A stretch of DNA of 17,143 nucleotides from 4572-123 sp002084545 (GCA_029939715.1 JAOZSJ010000075.1:1-17143); one strand, 5' to 3'. Shown: positions 1-6,671, counted from the first letter of the stretch. Notes: generated by a model from the sequence alone, not told the origin. Made by a program: numbers and translations.

Positions 1-253
1 TAGCGTACGTTGAATAATTACGAAATGCAGCGCAACGCAGACACGAAGTGAAGCAAAGCGCTAACTTGGACTTTTGACGAGACCGTCAAGGATGAATTGA
101 GACGTGGTAAATCCGTGTACCGCAGGGCGCATGCCGGAAACTGCTGCCACAAAGCGGGCATGGACACGATTTTGATGCTTTTCACCGGATAGCTTTCGGC
201 CCACAAAAAGCATAGTTCTACATTATCTTGAAAAACAGCAGATCAATGTAAAT
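1..253. other. Leftmost intergenic stretch with a small hairpin
   Basis: I see no convincing gene here. A 62-codon open frame on the minus strand (206 to 18) has low-complexity composition and resembles no family I know. A short perfect inverted repeat, TTGACG-AGAC-CGTCAA, lies at 74-89. The stretch lies downstream of the minus-strand cyclic-nucleotide-binding gene, whose stop is at 254, so part of it may be its 3' untranslated region or a dispersed repeat. Confidence 0.3.
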
Positions 254-787
254 TTAAATTCTGACCACATCAAAAGCCTGACTCCAACTTTCAATCAGCT
301 TGTCGGTTCGATGTTTAAGACGTTGTGAAATAATCATGGCCAATCGCCCCATGAATACATATCCTGTCTGTGGATTTTTAATAAAAACCGCTTTGAGTTT
401 ATCGGCAGGTAGTGAAACTATCCTGGTAGATTTGGAGCACCTGGCGGTTGTCGTATATTGTCCCGGTTCAATTAAAGCAGACCAGCCGAGGATTTCACCC
501 GGCGCTATGGAATCAACTATGATGTCCTTTTCTATTGTTTCTATATGGGTTTGGATAGATTTTTCATACTGGATGTCCGTTTTCAATATTTTATCCTTCA
601 CCATAATGCTCAATTCAACTTCTCCATCCACGATACCGTATAAATCAAAAGCGTCCTCACCATTTTGGAAAATTGTTTCATTTGAATCAAATTCCAAAAT
701 TTTACCCCATTGTAAAATTTCGGATAAATGCTCTTGCGGAATATCCTGAAAAATTGGAAAACATTTTAACAAATCTTGTTTAAACAT
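254..787 (-). CDS. Stand-alone cyclic-nucleotide-binding-domain (Crp/cNMP) protein
   Basis: The 177-residue protein carries one cyclic-nucleotide-binding beta-barrel. The N-terminus (about residues 8-60) has the family pattern: a 'F..I..E.L..I' helix, then strands ending in DLYGIVDGEVELSI. The phosphate-binding cassette region follows at about 95-125 (PGEILGWSALIEPGQYTTTA), then the strand ending RIVSLPADKL. About 30 extra polar residues separate the barrel halves. There is no C-terminal helix-turn-helix, so it is not a Crp-type transcription factor by itself; it may sense a ligand or tether to a partner. The cassette is not the classical cAMP-type GE(L)...RAA: a Thr-Thr-Ala stands where the Arg is expected, so cAMP binding is uncertain. 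The ATG at 787 is preceded by a strong GGAGGAG ribosome site about five bases upstream. It is last in a probable operon with the genes ending at 854 and 1080. Confidence 0.8.
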   Translation of the reverse strand: MFKQDLLKCFPIFQDIPQEHLSEILQWGKILEFDSNETIFQNGEDAFDLYGIVDGEVELSIMVKDKILKTDIQYEKSIQTHIETIEKDIIVDSIAPGEILGWSALIEPGQYTTTARCSKSTRIVSLPADKLKAVFIKNPQTGYVFMGRLAMIISQRLKHRTDKLIESWSQAFDVVRI

Positions 788-853
788 ATTCTCCTCCTTT
801 GTTGAAAGATGCCCTCTCCCCCTGTTAGGATAGAATTCTAATCCTTAACGAAA

Positions 854-1042
854 TCATTTGTATTTTTTCAAATCATACTTTTCAGCCAATGCGGTTCTTT
901 CATCACCAGGAAGAGATGTTATATACCTTTTCCATCCGGGGCACCAGTTAATGTGCCATTTCCATAACCGGCCTACAAACGATTGGGAATTTTTGTCATA
1001 TCTTGCCCTGAAAACACATTTCTCACAGTTATGTTCAGCCAT
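854..1042 (-). CDS. Small cysteine-containing conserved-looking protein (62 aa), function unknown
   Basis: A 62-residue soluble protein with a Cys-x-x-Cys pair near the N-terminus (C6, C9), a third cysteine at C34, and an aromatic centre (LWKWHINWCPGWKRY). The C-terminus is charged and Lys/Tyr-rich. The cysteines and Trp-rich core could bind a metal or a cofactor, but this is inference and I do not recognise a named family. The start is supported by a GGGAG ribosome site seven bases before ATG 1042. The gene lies 37 bases after the PLP enzyme stop and 66 bases before the cNMP-binding gene, all on one strand, which fits co-transcription. The same-sized open frame on the opposite strand is taken as its shadow. 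Confidence 0.7.
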   Translation of the reverse strand: MAEHNCEKCVFRARYDKNSQSFVGRLWKWHINWCPGWKRYITSLPGDERTALAEKYDLKKYK

Positions 1043-1079
1043 TAAAAATTCTCCCTGCTATTGTTATACATTGTAATTT

Positions 1080-2210
1080 TTATATTTCCAATGCTTGATC
1101 AATATCCTTGATCAAATCTTCCACATTCTCAATTCCAACCGATAACCGAAGCAAGCTGTCTGTAATCCCCTGCCTGGCCCGTACCCTGGGGGATATTTTT
1201 GCATGAGATGTTCTGGCAGGATCGCATATGGTTGTTTCAATGCCTCCGAGGCTGACGGCAGGTTTGACAAGACTTAGTTTTCTCATAAAATTATCCGCCG
1301 ATAAATTTGAGTCATTTAATTCAAATGAAAGCATTGCCCCGAAGCCGTTCATCTGGTCACAGGCAACTGCATGCCCCGGATGATCACTCAGGCCCGGATA
1401 ATAAACATTTTTGACCGCGGAATGGTGATTCAAAAATTTAGCAGTTTGAAAAGCATTTTCATTTTGTTGTTTCACACGAACCGACAATGTTTTCAAACTT
1501 CTTTCCAATATGTAACAAGTCAGGGCATTGAGGTTTCCACCAAAATTTGTAGCGGTCTTTCTGATTTTAGACGCTAAATCCAGAGTTGTTACAGCAGCTC
1601 CGCAGGATAGATCACTATGCCCGCCCAGATATTTAGTACCACTGTGAATTACAATGTCAATGCCCAGCTTGACAGGATTCTGATTGATGGGAGTTGCAAA
1701 AGTGTTGTCTATGACCGTAATACACTTATTGCGCTTAGCTGTTTCAGCAACTTCTTTAATATCTACAATACTCAAAAGAGGATTGGTCGGGGTTTCAATA
1801 AAGATAATGCGTGTTTCCGGCCTTATCGCGGATTCAATGGCCCCGGCATTGGTGGCAACAAAAGAGTAGGATATTCCGAATCGTTCGAAAAATTCCTCAA
1901 CAAAGGCATGACTGCCGCCATATATTTCATCCTGCAAAATAATATGGTCACCCGCCTTTAAAAAAGAAAACAGTACGGTGCTTATGGCCGCCATTCCCGA
2001 TGAAAAAAGAATACCATCTTCGGCTTTTTCCAATTCACAAATTTTCCGAACTATCACCTTTTGATTAAATGTGTTGAAATATCGCGGATAAGCCAAGTCC
2101 TCCGCATCCAGATATTCATGAGCTGATGAGGGAAATATCGGTGTATTAAGTCCTTTAGTTATTGTATCGGCACCTTCGCCCGCATGAACGCATTTCGTTT
2201 CAATATTCAT
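1080..2210 (-). CDS. PLP-dependent trans-sulfuration enzyme (cystathionine gamma-synthase / beta-lyase / methionine gamma-lyase family)
   Basis: This 376-residue protein is full length for the Cys/Met metabolism PLP-dependent family (fold type I). Visible landmarks are the phosphate-binding YPR (41-43) and SSGMAA (70-75), the cofactor-stacking tyrosine in DEIYGGS (Y97), ETPTNP (139-144), the pyridine-nitrogen aspartate in VIDNTFATP (D168), and the Schiff-base lysine in SGTKYLGGHSD (K193). The C-terminal substrate loop has SLGGIET and LLRLSVGIENVEDL. Family members make or break cystathionine or homocysteine or split methionine; sequence alone does not tell which, so no gene symbol is given. 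The start ATG at 2210 has AGGGAGA about six bases upstream. A 7-bp inverted repeat at 2241-2259 lies in its leader. It heads the probable operon with the 62-residue protein and the cNMP-binding protein. Confidence 0.9.
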   Translation of the reverse strand: MNIETKCVHAGEGADTITKGLNTPIFPSSAHEYLDAEDLAYPRYFNTFNQKVIVRKICELEKAEDGILFSSGMAAISTVLFSFLKAGDHIILQDEIYGGSHAFVEEFFERFGISYSFVATNAGAIESAIRPETRIIFIETPTNPLLSIVDIKEVAETAKRNKCITVIDNTFATPINQNPVKLGIDIVIHSGTKYLGGHSDLSCGAAVTTLDLASKIRKTATNFGGNLNALTCYILERSLKTLSVRVKQQNENAFQTAKFLNHHSAVKNVYYPGLSDHPGHAVACDQMNGFGAMLSFELNDSNLSADNFMRKLSLVKPAVSLGGIETTICDPARTSHAKISPRVRARQGITDSLLRLSVGIENVEDLIKDIDQALEI

Positions 2211-2240
2211 ATTTTCTCCCTATCCAACAATGGTAGTTAT

Positions 2241-2259
2241 AATCATTGCATGAATGATT
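2241..2259. promoter_or_regulatory. Inverted repeat in leader of the PLP enzyme gene
   Basis: A perfect AATCATT-GCATG-AATGATT repeat lies 31 bases upstream of the ATG at 2210. It could be an operator or a small leader hairpin. No S-box or T-box features are visible in this 158-base intergenic region. Confidence 0.35.
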
Positions 2260-2368
2260 CACGCAGGTGGTTTTCGCCGGCCTTATGCCATATTTCGCCC
2301 TCACCATACTTAACAGGATTTGCTTTCATTTGACAGGATATCTGATAAGTGTTTTCATCTTTGCCGGC

Positions 2369-3214
2369 TCAATTCTTTCGGAAAGAAGCCGCAACATGTC
2401 GCTCGAAACAATCGACCGAAGCGCCATCGGCAGCGGAAGATTTGTGAAGGGTGACCCTGGCAGTGGGCAGCAGCGGAAATCCGAATTCCGGGCCCAATGC
2501 CCGCAAGTGCTTCGGCAGATAACTCAGCCCGAGCGGAGCGACGGCCAACCCGCTTTCCACGGCAGCGATAATACCCGATATACTGGTACTGACATAGACG
2601 ATTCTGTAGGCTTTGCGCTGTTTCTCCAGGGCTTCAATCGTCCACTTTCTGAAGATGCAGCCTTCATGGTATACTGCAATGGGCAACGGATCATGTTCGT
2701 GGATCAGGTGATGCGGCGAGGTTGCCCATACCGTTGGATCGCGGTGGACCACCGTTCCATGGTCCAAAATTTCGGTGCACAAGGCAAAATCGAGTTCCCT
2801 CTTATCCAGCTTTGCCTTCAACTCGACAGCTTCCGCCACATAGACATCGACTCGAATCGCCGGATGTGACAAAGCGAAATCCGACAAGACCCTGGGCAGC
2901 ACCACCGATGCATAATCTTCCTCCACACCGAAACGAATTTTTGCGGAAAGTGCCGGCCTTTCAAATACCGTAACCGCATCGTCATGTGATTTCACAATAC
3001 GGCGGGCGTGCTCATGCAGCAACTCACCGGCACCTGTCAGCGATAGTGTCTTCCCGTTCCGGGCGAAAAGCGGTTTTCCGATCTCCTCTTCCAGACGCTT
3101 CATCTGCATGCTCACCGCTGATTGGGTACGATGCACCACTGCGGCAGCTTGTGTAAAGCTGCCGGCTTCGACGGCAGCTAAAAAAGTCTTTAAAAATTCG
3201 ATGGAAAGTATCAT
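2369..3214 (-). CDS. LysR-family transcriptional regulator
   Basis: This 281-residue protein has a typical LysR layout. An N-terminal winged helix-turn-helix (about 1-60) includes FLAAVEAGSFTQAA and QSAVSMQMKRLEEEIGKPLF. The linker helix (about 60-85) is followed by a two-lobe periplasmic-binding-like effector domain starting near IRFGVEEDYA (about 92 onward). The effector half looks complete, but the ligand cannot be read from sequence. It is divergent from the carboxymuconolactone-decarboxylase-family gene at 3337, sharing a 122-base intergenic region with a palindrome, so that gene is the likely target along with autoregulation. The ribosome site before ATG 3214 is weak. GC seems higher than in the flanking intergenic DNA, as is normal for coding sequence. 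Confidence 0.92.
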   Translation of the reverse strand: MILSIEFLKTFLAAVEAGSFTQAAAVVHRTQSAVSMQMKRLEEEIGKPLFARNGKTLSLTGAGELLHEHARRIVKSHDDAVTVFERPALSAKIRFGVEEDYASVVLPRVLSDFALSHPAIRVDVYVAEAVELKAKLDKRELDFALCTEILDHGTVVHRDPTVWATSPHHLIHEHDPLPIAVYHEGCIFRKWTIEALEKQRKAYRIVYVSTSISGIIAAVESGLAVAPLGLSYLPKHLRALGPEFGFPLLPTARVTLHKSSAADGASVDCFERHVAASFRKN

Positions 3215-3242
3215 CTTGTTATCAATTTTTTTGAAGTATCTG

Positions 3243-3257
3243 ACGAATTAAATTCGT
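3243..3257. promoter_or_regulatory. Palindromic candidate operator (LysR site)
   Basis: A perfect palindrome, ACGAATT-A-AATTCGT, ends one base before the -35 hexamer of the plus-strand promoter and lies 29 bases upstream of the LysR start. Its dyad, AT-richness and placement in a divergent LysR/target region fit a LysR recognition site, although the protein-site pairing is inferred. Confidence 0.5.
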
Positions 3258-3286
3258 TTGACTTATATATTGCTATGCCCTATTTT
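3258..3286 (+). promoter_or_regulatory. Sigma-70-type promoter for the CMD-family gene
   Basis: A -35 TTGACT (3258-3263) and a -10 TATTTT (3281-3286) are separated by 17 bases. The -10 lies about 50 bases before the ATG at 3337. Confidence 0.55.
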
Positions 3287-3336
3287 GTCATCAAAGTCAA
3301 TTGATTCCAGCAAATACAGAAAAAGGAGCATTAAAA

Positions 3337-3678
3337 ATGGAAAATCAAACAAAATTGCTCGAAATCATAAACCAAAGCTTTGATACCTATCAAAAACTGA
3401 TCCCGGATGTAGGCCAGGCATACGACGCCCTGCCAGGTGAAGTTTACAAAGACGGTGAGCTCAAGGGCAAGATCAAACGACTGATGGGATTGGCGGTCGC
3501 CCTGACCCATGGTTGCCGAGCCTGTATTTTGTTTCAAACGGATGAGGCCCTGAAACTCGGCGCAACCGTTGACGAAATTCTGGAAACCTGTGCAGTGGCC
3601 ATCAGTATTGGTGGTACCATGGCCGCCGGAGAAACTACCCGGGTTGTGCAGTTTCTTGACGAAAAGGGATTGGTGTAA
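3337..3678 (+). CDS. Carboxymuconolactone decarboxylase / AhpD-like family protein
   Basis: A 113-residue protein of the CMD/AhpD-like all-helical family, whose members include decarboxylases and CxxC peroxidase-type disulfide enzymes. The core motif is ALTHGCRACILFQTDEALKLGA: cysteines C60 and C63 form the CxxC pair, with H58 just upstream. The usual C-x-x-x-His after the second cysteine is replaced by Gln (Q67), so the proton relay of AhpD is altered. The C-terminal half (DEILETCAVAISIGGTMAAGE) matches the family. The ATG at 3337 is chosen over an in-frame TTG at 3301 because AAGGAG lies about nine bases before it. It is divergent from a LysR gene, suggesting inducible expression. A redox or thiol-stress role is plausible but unproven. 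Confidence 0.88.
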   Translation: MENQTKLLEIINQSFDTYQKLIPDVGQAYDALPGEVYKDGELKGKIKRLMGLAVALTHGCRACILFQTDEALKLGATVDEILETCAVAISIGGTMAAGETTRVVQFLDEKGLV

Positions 3679-3706
3679 CTTACATCTCGCACAATGGTTA
3701 CAGATT

Positions 3707-3907
3707 GCCCTGACGAAAGCTACCACAAAAACAAAAATAATGGTTGTATCGATGGGCAGTATAGAAGCCGGGGCCGTCGCAATTGTGAATTTTGGATTAA
3801 CGATCGGCGATGTAATATTGATTACGTCCATCGCTTCGGGCTTATCGATAGTCACCATAACACTGGCCATTATCTTTCTGAAGGACAAAGTTACAAAACT
3901 TCAGGGG
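3707..3907 (+). pseudogene. C-terminal stub resembling an EamA/DMT-family transporter
   Basis: An open frame without its own convincing start encodes a hydrophobic stretch, SIEAGAVAIVNFG and then ITSIASGLSIVTITLAII, ending FLKDKVTKLQG. The pairing of a last hydrophobic helix with a short FLK(D/E)K(V/L)T..QG turn is typical of EamA-type drug/metabolite transporters. Only about 65 residues remain out of the roughly 290 usual, and the similarity stops abruptly after QG, where it meets the minus-strand remnant ending at 3908. No ribosome site precedes it. It is best read as a decayed fragment; a short membrane peptide starting at the ATG at 3740 is an alternative. Confidence 0.45.
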
Positions 3908-4076
3908 CTCCTCCTTCATCCTGTTAAAAGTGTCCCAGAATTGTTCAGTCGGCGTCTTTTTCGGAGCCGTCAATTCTAAAACCATTTCGGTATTTTTTTT
4001 TCAAATACCTTTCCCGAAGGTCTTCGATCATTGATCGGAATCGCTTCCAATCAGTCACTTTTGGTTTTCGGTTCAT
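3908..4076 (-). pseudogene. Small gene with a frameshift at a nine-A tract, truncated at its 3' end
   Basis: ATG 4076 has a strong AGGAAGG ribosome site. The zero frame reads MNRKPKVTDWKRF, then DLRERYLKKK, and stops at 3945 after 43 codons. Immediately after a run of nine adenines (plus-strand T tract 3993-4001), the neighbouring frame continues as a natural-looking charged protein (TEMVLELTAPKKTPTEQF, then WDTFNRMKEE) up to about 3908, where it meets the transporter-like stub. The composite resembles small hypothetical proteins I associate loosely with Desulfobacterales, but I cannot name the family. The likely history is a single-base slip in the A tract plus loss of the 3' end. A sequencing error in the homopolymer or frameshifting in expression are alternatives for the first lesion. 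Confidence 0.5.
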
Positions 4077-4090
4077 TTTTTTTCCTTCCT

Positions 4091-4111
4091 ATCGACGTCA
4101 GGGGCGTCGAT
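4091..4111. repeat. REP-like hairpin next to the RAYT remnant
   Basis: A perfect inverted repeat, ATCGACG-TCAGGGG-CGTCGAT (7-bp arms, 7-base loop), sits 14 bases downstream of the stop of the transposase remnant at 4126. RAYT transposases act on GC-rich hairpins of this size, so this may be a REP sequence. I saw no second copy in the window. Confidence 0.4.
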
Positions 4112-4125
4112 AAATAAATAACTTG

Positions 4126-4260
4126 CTATAACAATTGATATTTCTGCTCTTTAGCGATTTTTTCTCTTATGTTTCCGGCATATCCTACTTCCGGTTGACT
4201 CATTTCTAATTGTTTCACTAAAGCCGTGCAGCTCATTCCCGATTCAAGCTTTCCTCTCCA
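4126..4260 (-). pseudogene. C-terminal remnant of a REP-associated tyrosine (RAYT, Y1-type) transposase
   Basis: Forty-four codons remain in frame before the TAG at 4126. They read SGMSCTALVKQLEMSQPEVG, then YAGNIREKIAKEQKYQLL. This resembles the C-terminal helix-turn-helix tail of RAYT proteins (typically '..L..LA..L.MS.P.VGYAV.RGE.IA.E..Y.L'). The catalytic HUH domain with its tyrosine is missing, and an in-frame stop lies just upstream near 4270, so this is a dead 3' stub. It marks an old insertion point between the ATPase gene and the small frameshifted gene. Confidence 0.6.
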
Positions 4261-4364
4261 TTATTTTGTTACGCGTGAAAAAAAGTAAGACTATTCTTGC
4301 CCCCTATGCTGTTACGATGGAAAAAAAGGGAGTCGGTATTCAAATGATGAGCGCGCTCGGTTCT
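4261..4364. repeat. Spacer containing a degenerate copy of the ATPase palindrome
   Basis: The segment 4275-4300 aligns with the middle of the 5603-5642 palindrome, sharing GTAAGACTATT versus GTCAAGACTATT and the flanking A and T runs (about 21 of 27 aligned positions by eye). The two lie on either side of the ATPase gene. The region is AT-rich, so some similarity is expected by chance. Confidence 0.3.
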
Positions 4365-5588
4365 TCACGCCGGCAGCCCCGCAAGCCATCCATGCGCCGG
4401 TGCCACCAGAATTGATTGATCCCCATTTTTTTGTATTTGAAAAACCTCCCCTTCATTCGTCAACTGTACGGCCGGCACTCGCAGCATTTTCTGAAACTTT
4501 CTGAGGGCGGACGAAGGACTCGTATCTGAGAGTTTGGTCTCGATCAGCAGAAAAGGGGCACGATCTCTGGAAATCAAAAAATCAACCTCCTGCTGTTCTT
4601 TGTTCTTCACAAAGTGTAAATCAAAACTGCCATAACCCATATCGCTCCACAAGGTGACCGCACGCCACAGATCGCAGGCAACCATATTTTCAAAACGGGC
4701 GCCGGCATCCTTTATGAGCGGTGCATCCCACAGATAGACCTTTCTTTCCTTTTGAATCGCCCGGGCAATTTTTCCCGTCCACGGCGAAATACTGAAGACG
4801 AGAAAAAACCGCTGGAAAACATCAATCCAACTGCGCACCGTGTTATACGACACCCGCAGGTCATTTGCCAGAGAACCGGCGGAAAGAGGGCTGCCTATCT
4901 TGGAAGGTAGCAGAAAATACAGGGTTTCAATATCTCCGATTGCTTTTATGCCGGTAAGATCACGAATATCCTCTCTGATAAGTTGCCTGGAATAAGTATT
5001 TGACCAGCGACGATACGTTGCTTTCCGCCCTGATAAAAAAGGCTCGGGAAAGCCGCCCAGCTCAGACAGTCCCGACCAGATGTCTCTTAATTCACCGGCG
5101 TGTTCCATGCTGATCTGCAGCGGATTTTTCCAGAAGGTGTCAGCCGGTATGTTCTGACCGGCAAGCTCGGCCAGGGTAAATGGCCATAAGTGGAAAAGAA
5201 GATACCGGCCGGCCAGGGAGTCCCCCCCTTTCCGGTAGAGATCCAGCCGACCGCTGCCGGTCACAAGAAATTGATAGTCACCCTGAAACTGGTCATAGAC
5301 ACCTTTCAGATAATTTTTCCAGTTCCCATGCTTATGTATTTCATCCAGAATCACCAATGGGGTCGATGTGTCCCGGCGGTTGATTGATTCGAAAAATGTG
5401 GGATTCTCAACAAAAAGTGCCCGATCCCTGGCTATATCCCAATTAAAATAGAGGGAATTAACAAATGATTGGGAAATGAGCCGGGCAATGGTGGTTTTCC
5501 CTGCCTGCCGGGGCCCGGATATAAAGACCATGCTTTTTTCTCCGGCAAATTCCTGCCAGATTTTTTGATACTGCGCCCTGTTATGCAT
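4365..5588 (-). CDS. AAA ATPase with DUF4143-type C-terminus (COG1373-like)
   Basis: A 407-residue soluble protein. The N-terminal P-loop domain has Walker A GPRQAGKTT (25-33), Walker B LVILDE (78-83), then FLVTGSGRLDLYRKGGDSLAGR, the usual sensor region of this family. A middle winged-helix section (about 230-265, SAGSLANDLRVSYNTVRSWIDVF) precedes a C-terminal PD-(D/E)XK nuclease-like fold with E300, D336 (EVDFLI) and E350-T-K352 (LLIETKLSD). Families of this kind occur as single mobile-looking genes in bacteria and archaea; their cellular role is unsettled. I chose ATG 5588 over ATG 5642 because the longer frame would run through a perfect palindrome, though ribosome signals are weak for both. 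It follows the OppF-like gene on the same strand but is probably not functionally tied to it. Confidence 0.85.
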   Translation of the reverse strand: MHNRAQYQKIWQEFAGEKSMVFISGPRQAGKTTIARLISQSFVNSLYFNWDIARDRALFVENPTFFESINRRDTSTPLVILDEIHKHGNWKNYLKGVYDQFQGDYQFLVTGSGRLDLYRKGGDSLAGRYLLFHLWPFTLAELAGQNIPADTFWKNPLQISMEHAGELRDIWSGLSELGGFPEPFLSGRKATYRRWSNTYSRQLIREDIRDLTGIKAIGDIETLYFLLPSKIGSPLSAGSLANDLRVSYNTVRSWIDVFQRFFLVFSISPWTGKIARAIQKERKVYLWDAPLIKDAGARFENMVACDLWRAVTLWSDMGYGSFDLHFVKNKEQQEVDFLISRDRAPFLLIETKLSDTSPSSALRKFQKMLRVPAVQLTNEGEVFQIQKNGDQSILVAPAHGWLAGLPA

Positions 5589-5602
5589 ACCGTCTATTAT
5601 GC

Positions 5603-5642
5603 ATGTCACTGAAAAATAGTCAAGACTATTTTTCAGTGACAT
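5603..5642. promoter_or_regulatory. Perfect 40-bp palindrome upstream of the ATPase gene
   Basis: Arms ATGTCACTGAAAAATAGTC (5603-5621) and its exact reverse complement (5624-5642) are separated by AA. It ends 15 bases before the preferred ATPase start at 5588 and 16 bases after the stop of the OppF-like gene at 5658. It lacks a following T tract on either strand, so it does not look like an intrinsic terminator. Likely roles are an operator, a recombination/replication site or the end of a mobile unit carrying the ATPase. Confidence 0.75.
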
Positions 5643-5657
5643 AAAAAAAGTCAGCCA

Positions 5658-6641
5658 TCAATCATGGGCCCTGTGGCATGCCACCAGATGCTCGCCTCCC
5701 GTAGTTTCCTTGACAAGACGAAGCCCCGGCTCTTTGTGAAAACACAAATCAAACGCCACGGGACAGCGCGTATGAAACCGGCACCCCCCGGGCGGATGAA
5801 TGGGAGACGGCACATCCCCTGACAGAATCTGTCTATCTTTTTTTATTTCAGGGTCCGGCACGGGGATGGCGGAAATAAGGGCACGGGTGTAGGGATGGAG
5901 GGGGGTTTTATAGAGTCTGTCCGCATCGGTGTATTCCACTATTTTTCCAAGGTACATGACGGCAATATGATCGGAAATATGTTTCACCACCGCAAGATCA
6001 TGGGCAATAAACACATAGCTAAGTCCCATTTCCTTTTGCAGTTCCAAAAGCAGATTCAAAATCTGGGACTGAATGGAAACATCCAGTGCGGAAACCGGTT
6101 CATCACAGATGATCAGTTTTGGTTTCAACGCAATGGCCCTTGCAATGCCGATGCGCTGGCGCTGCCCCCCGGAAAATTCATGGGGAAAACGCTCTGCCAC
6201 ATTGCGGGAAAGGCCAACCCGGCCGAGCAGGCGGTCCACCTCGGCTTTGCGTTCTTGGGCACTGCCGATATTATGGATGGCAAAGGGTTCTTCGATAATA
6301 TCGCCGATCATGTGGCGGGAGTTTAATGACTCAAAGGGATCCTGGAAAATCATCTGCATATCCCGCCGCAATCGCCGCATCTGCTGCCGATCTGCCCGGG
6401 AAAGGTCATTTCCCTCAAATAACACCCTGCCGCCGGTAGGTTGATACAGCCGTACAATTGTGCGCCCGATGGTTGTCTTACCGCATCCTGATTCTCCGAC
6501 GATCCCCAGGGTCTGGCCGTGCTCGACTGTAAAGGAGACACCATCCACGGCATGCACCTGCCCTGTCTGCCGCCGGAAAATACCGCCGCGCACCGGAAAA
6601 TGCATCTTCAGGTTTTCAACTTCGAGAATGTTATTGGACAT
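5658..6641 (-). CDS. Oligopeptide/dipeptide ABC transporter ATP-binding protein (OppF/DppF-like)
   Basis: This 327-residue cytoplasmic ATPase energises the peptide-type importer encoded upstream. Walker A GESGCGKTT is at 49-57, the Q-loop glutamine at Q100, signature SGGQRQR at 157-163, Walker B LIICDE at 176-181 and the switch histidine at H214. The C-terminal oligopeptide-transporter extension includes LHPYTRALISAIPVPDP and GGCRFHTRCP. Its four conserved cysteines (C287, C293, C300, C322) match the pattern of Dpp/Opp ATPases, in which they can hold an iron-sulfur cluster. Length and motifs are complete. It is separated from the OppD-like gene by about 490 bases of decayed insertion, so the operon was interrupted but both partners look intact. 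The ribosome site before ATG 6641 is poor. Confidence 0.93.
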   Translation of the reverse strand: MSNNILEVENLKMHFPVRGGIFRRQTGQVHAVDGVSFTVEHGQTLGIVGESGCGKTTIGRTIVRLYQPTGGRVLFEGNDLSRADRQQMRRLRRDMQMIFQDPFESLNSRHMIGDIIEEPFAIHNIGSAQERKAEVDRLLGRVGLSRNVAERFPHEFSGGQRQRIGIARAIALKPKLIICDEPVSALDVSIQSQILNLLLELQKEMGLSYVFIAHDLAVVKHISDHIAVMYLGKIVEYTDADRLYKTPLHPYTRALISAIPVPDPEIKKDRQILSGDVPSPIHPPGGCRFHTRCPVAFDLCFHKEPGLRLVKETTGGEHLVACHRAHD

Positions 6642-6671
6642 AGTGCGCTGCTTTATGACAATTTAGTCCGA

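Noticed and set aside
18..206. 62-codon minus-strand frame at the left edge
   Set aside because: No ribosome site, no domain, low-complexity translation; noted only as part of the unassigned first 253 bases.
2267..2869. Plus-strand open frame overlapping the LysR gene
   Set aside because: Shadow of a clear LysR regulator on the opposite strand.
3331..3888. Minus-strand open frame antisense to the CMD-family gene
   Set aside because: The plus strand has the conserved CxxC motif, ribosome site and promoter; the minus frame begins at a TTG and has no family-like pattern.
5603..5642. Palindrome as an intrinsic terminator of the transporter operon
   Set aside because: No T tract follows on either strand and the stem is AT-rich, so a regulatory or mobile-site reading is preferred.
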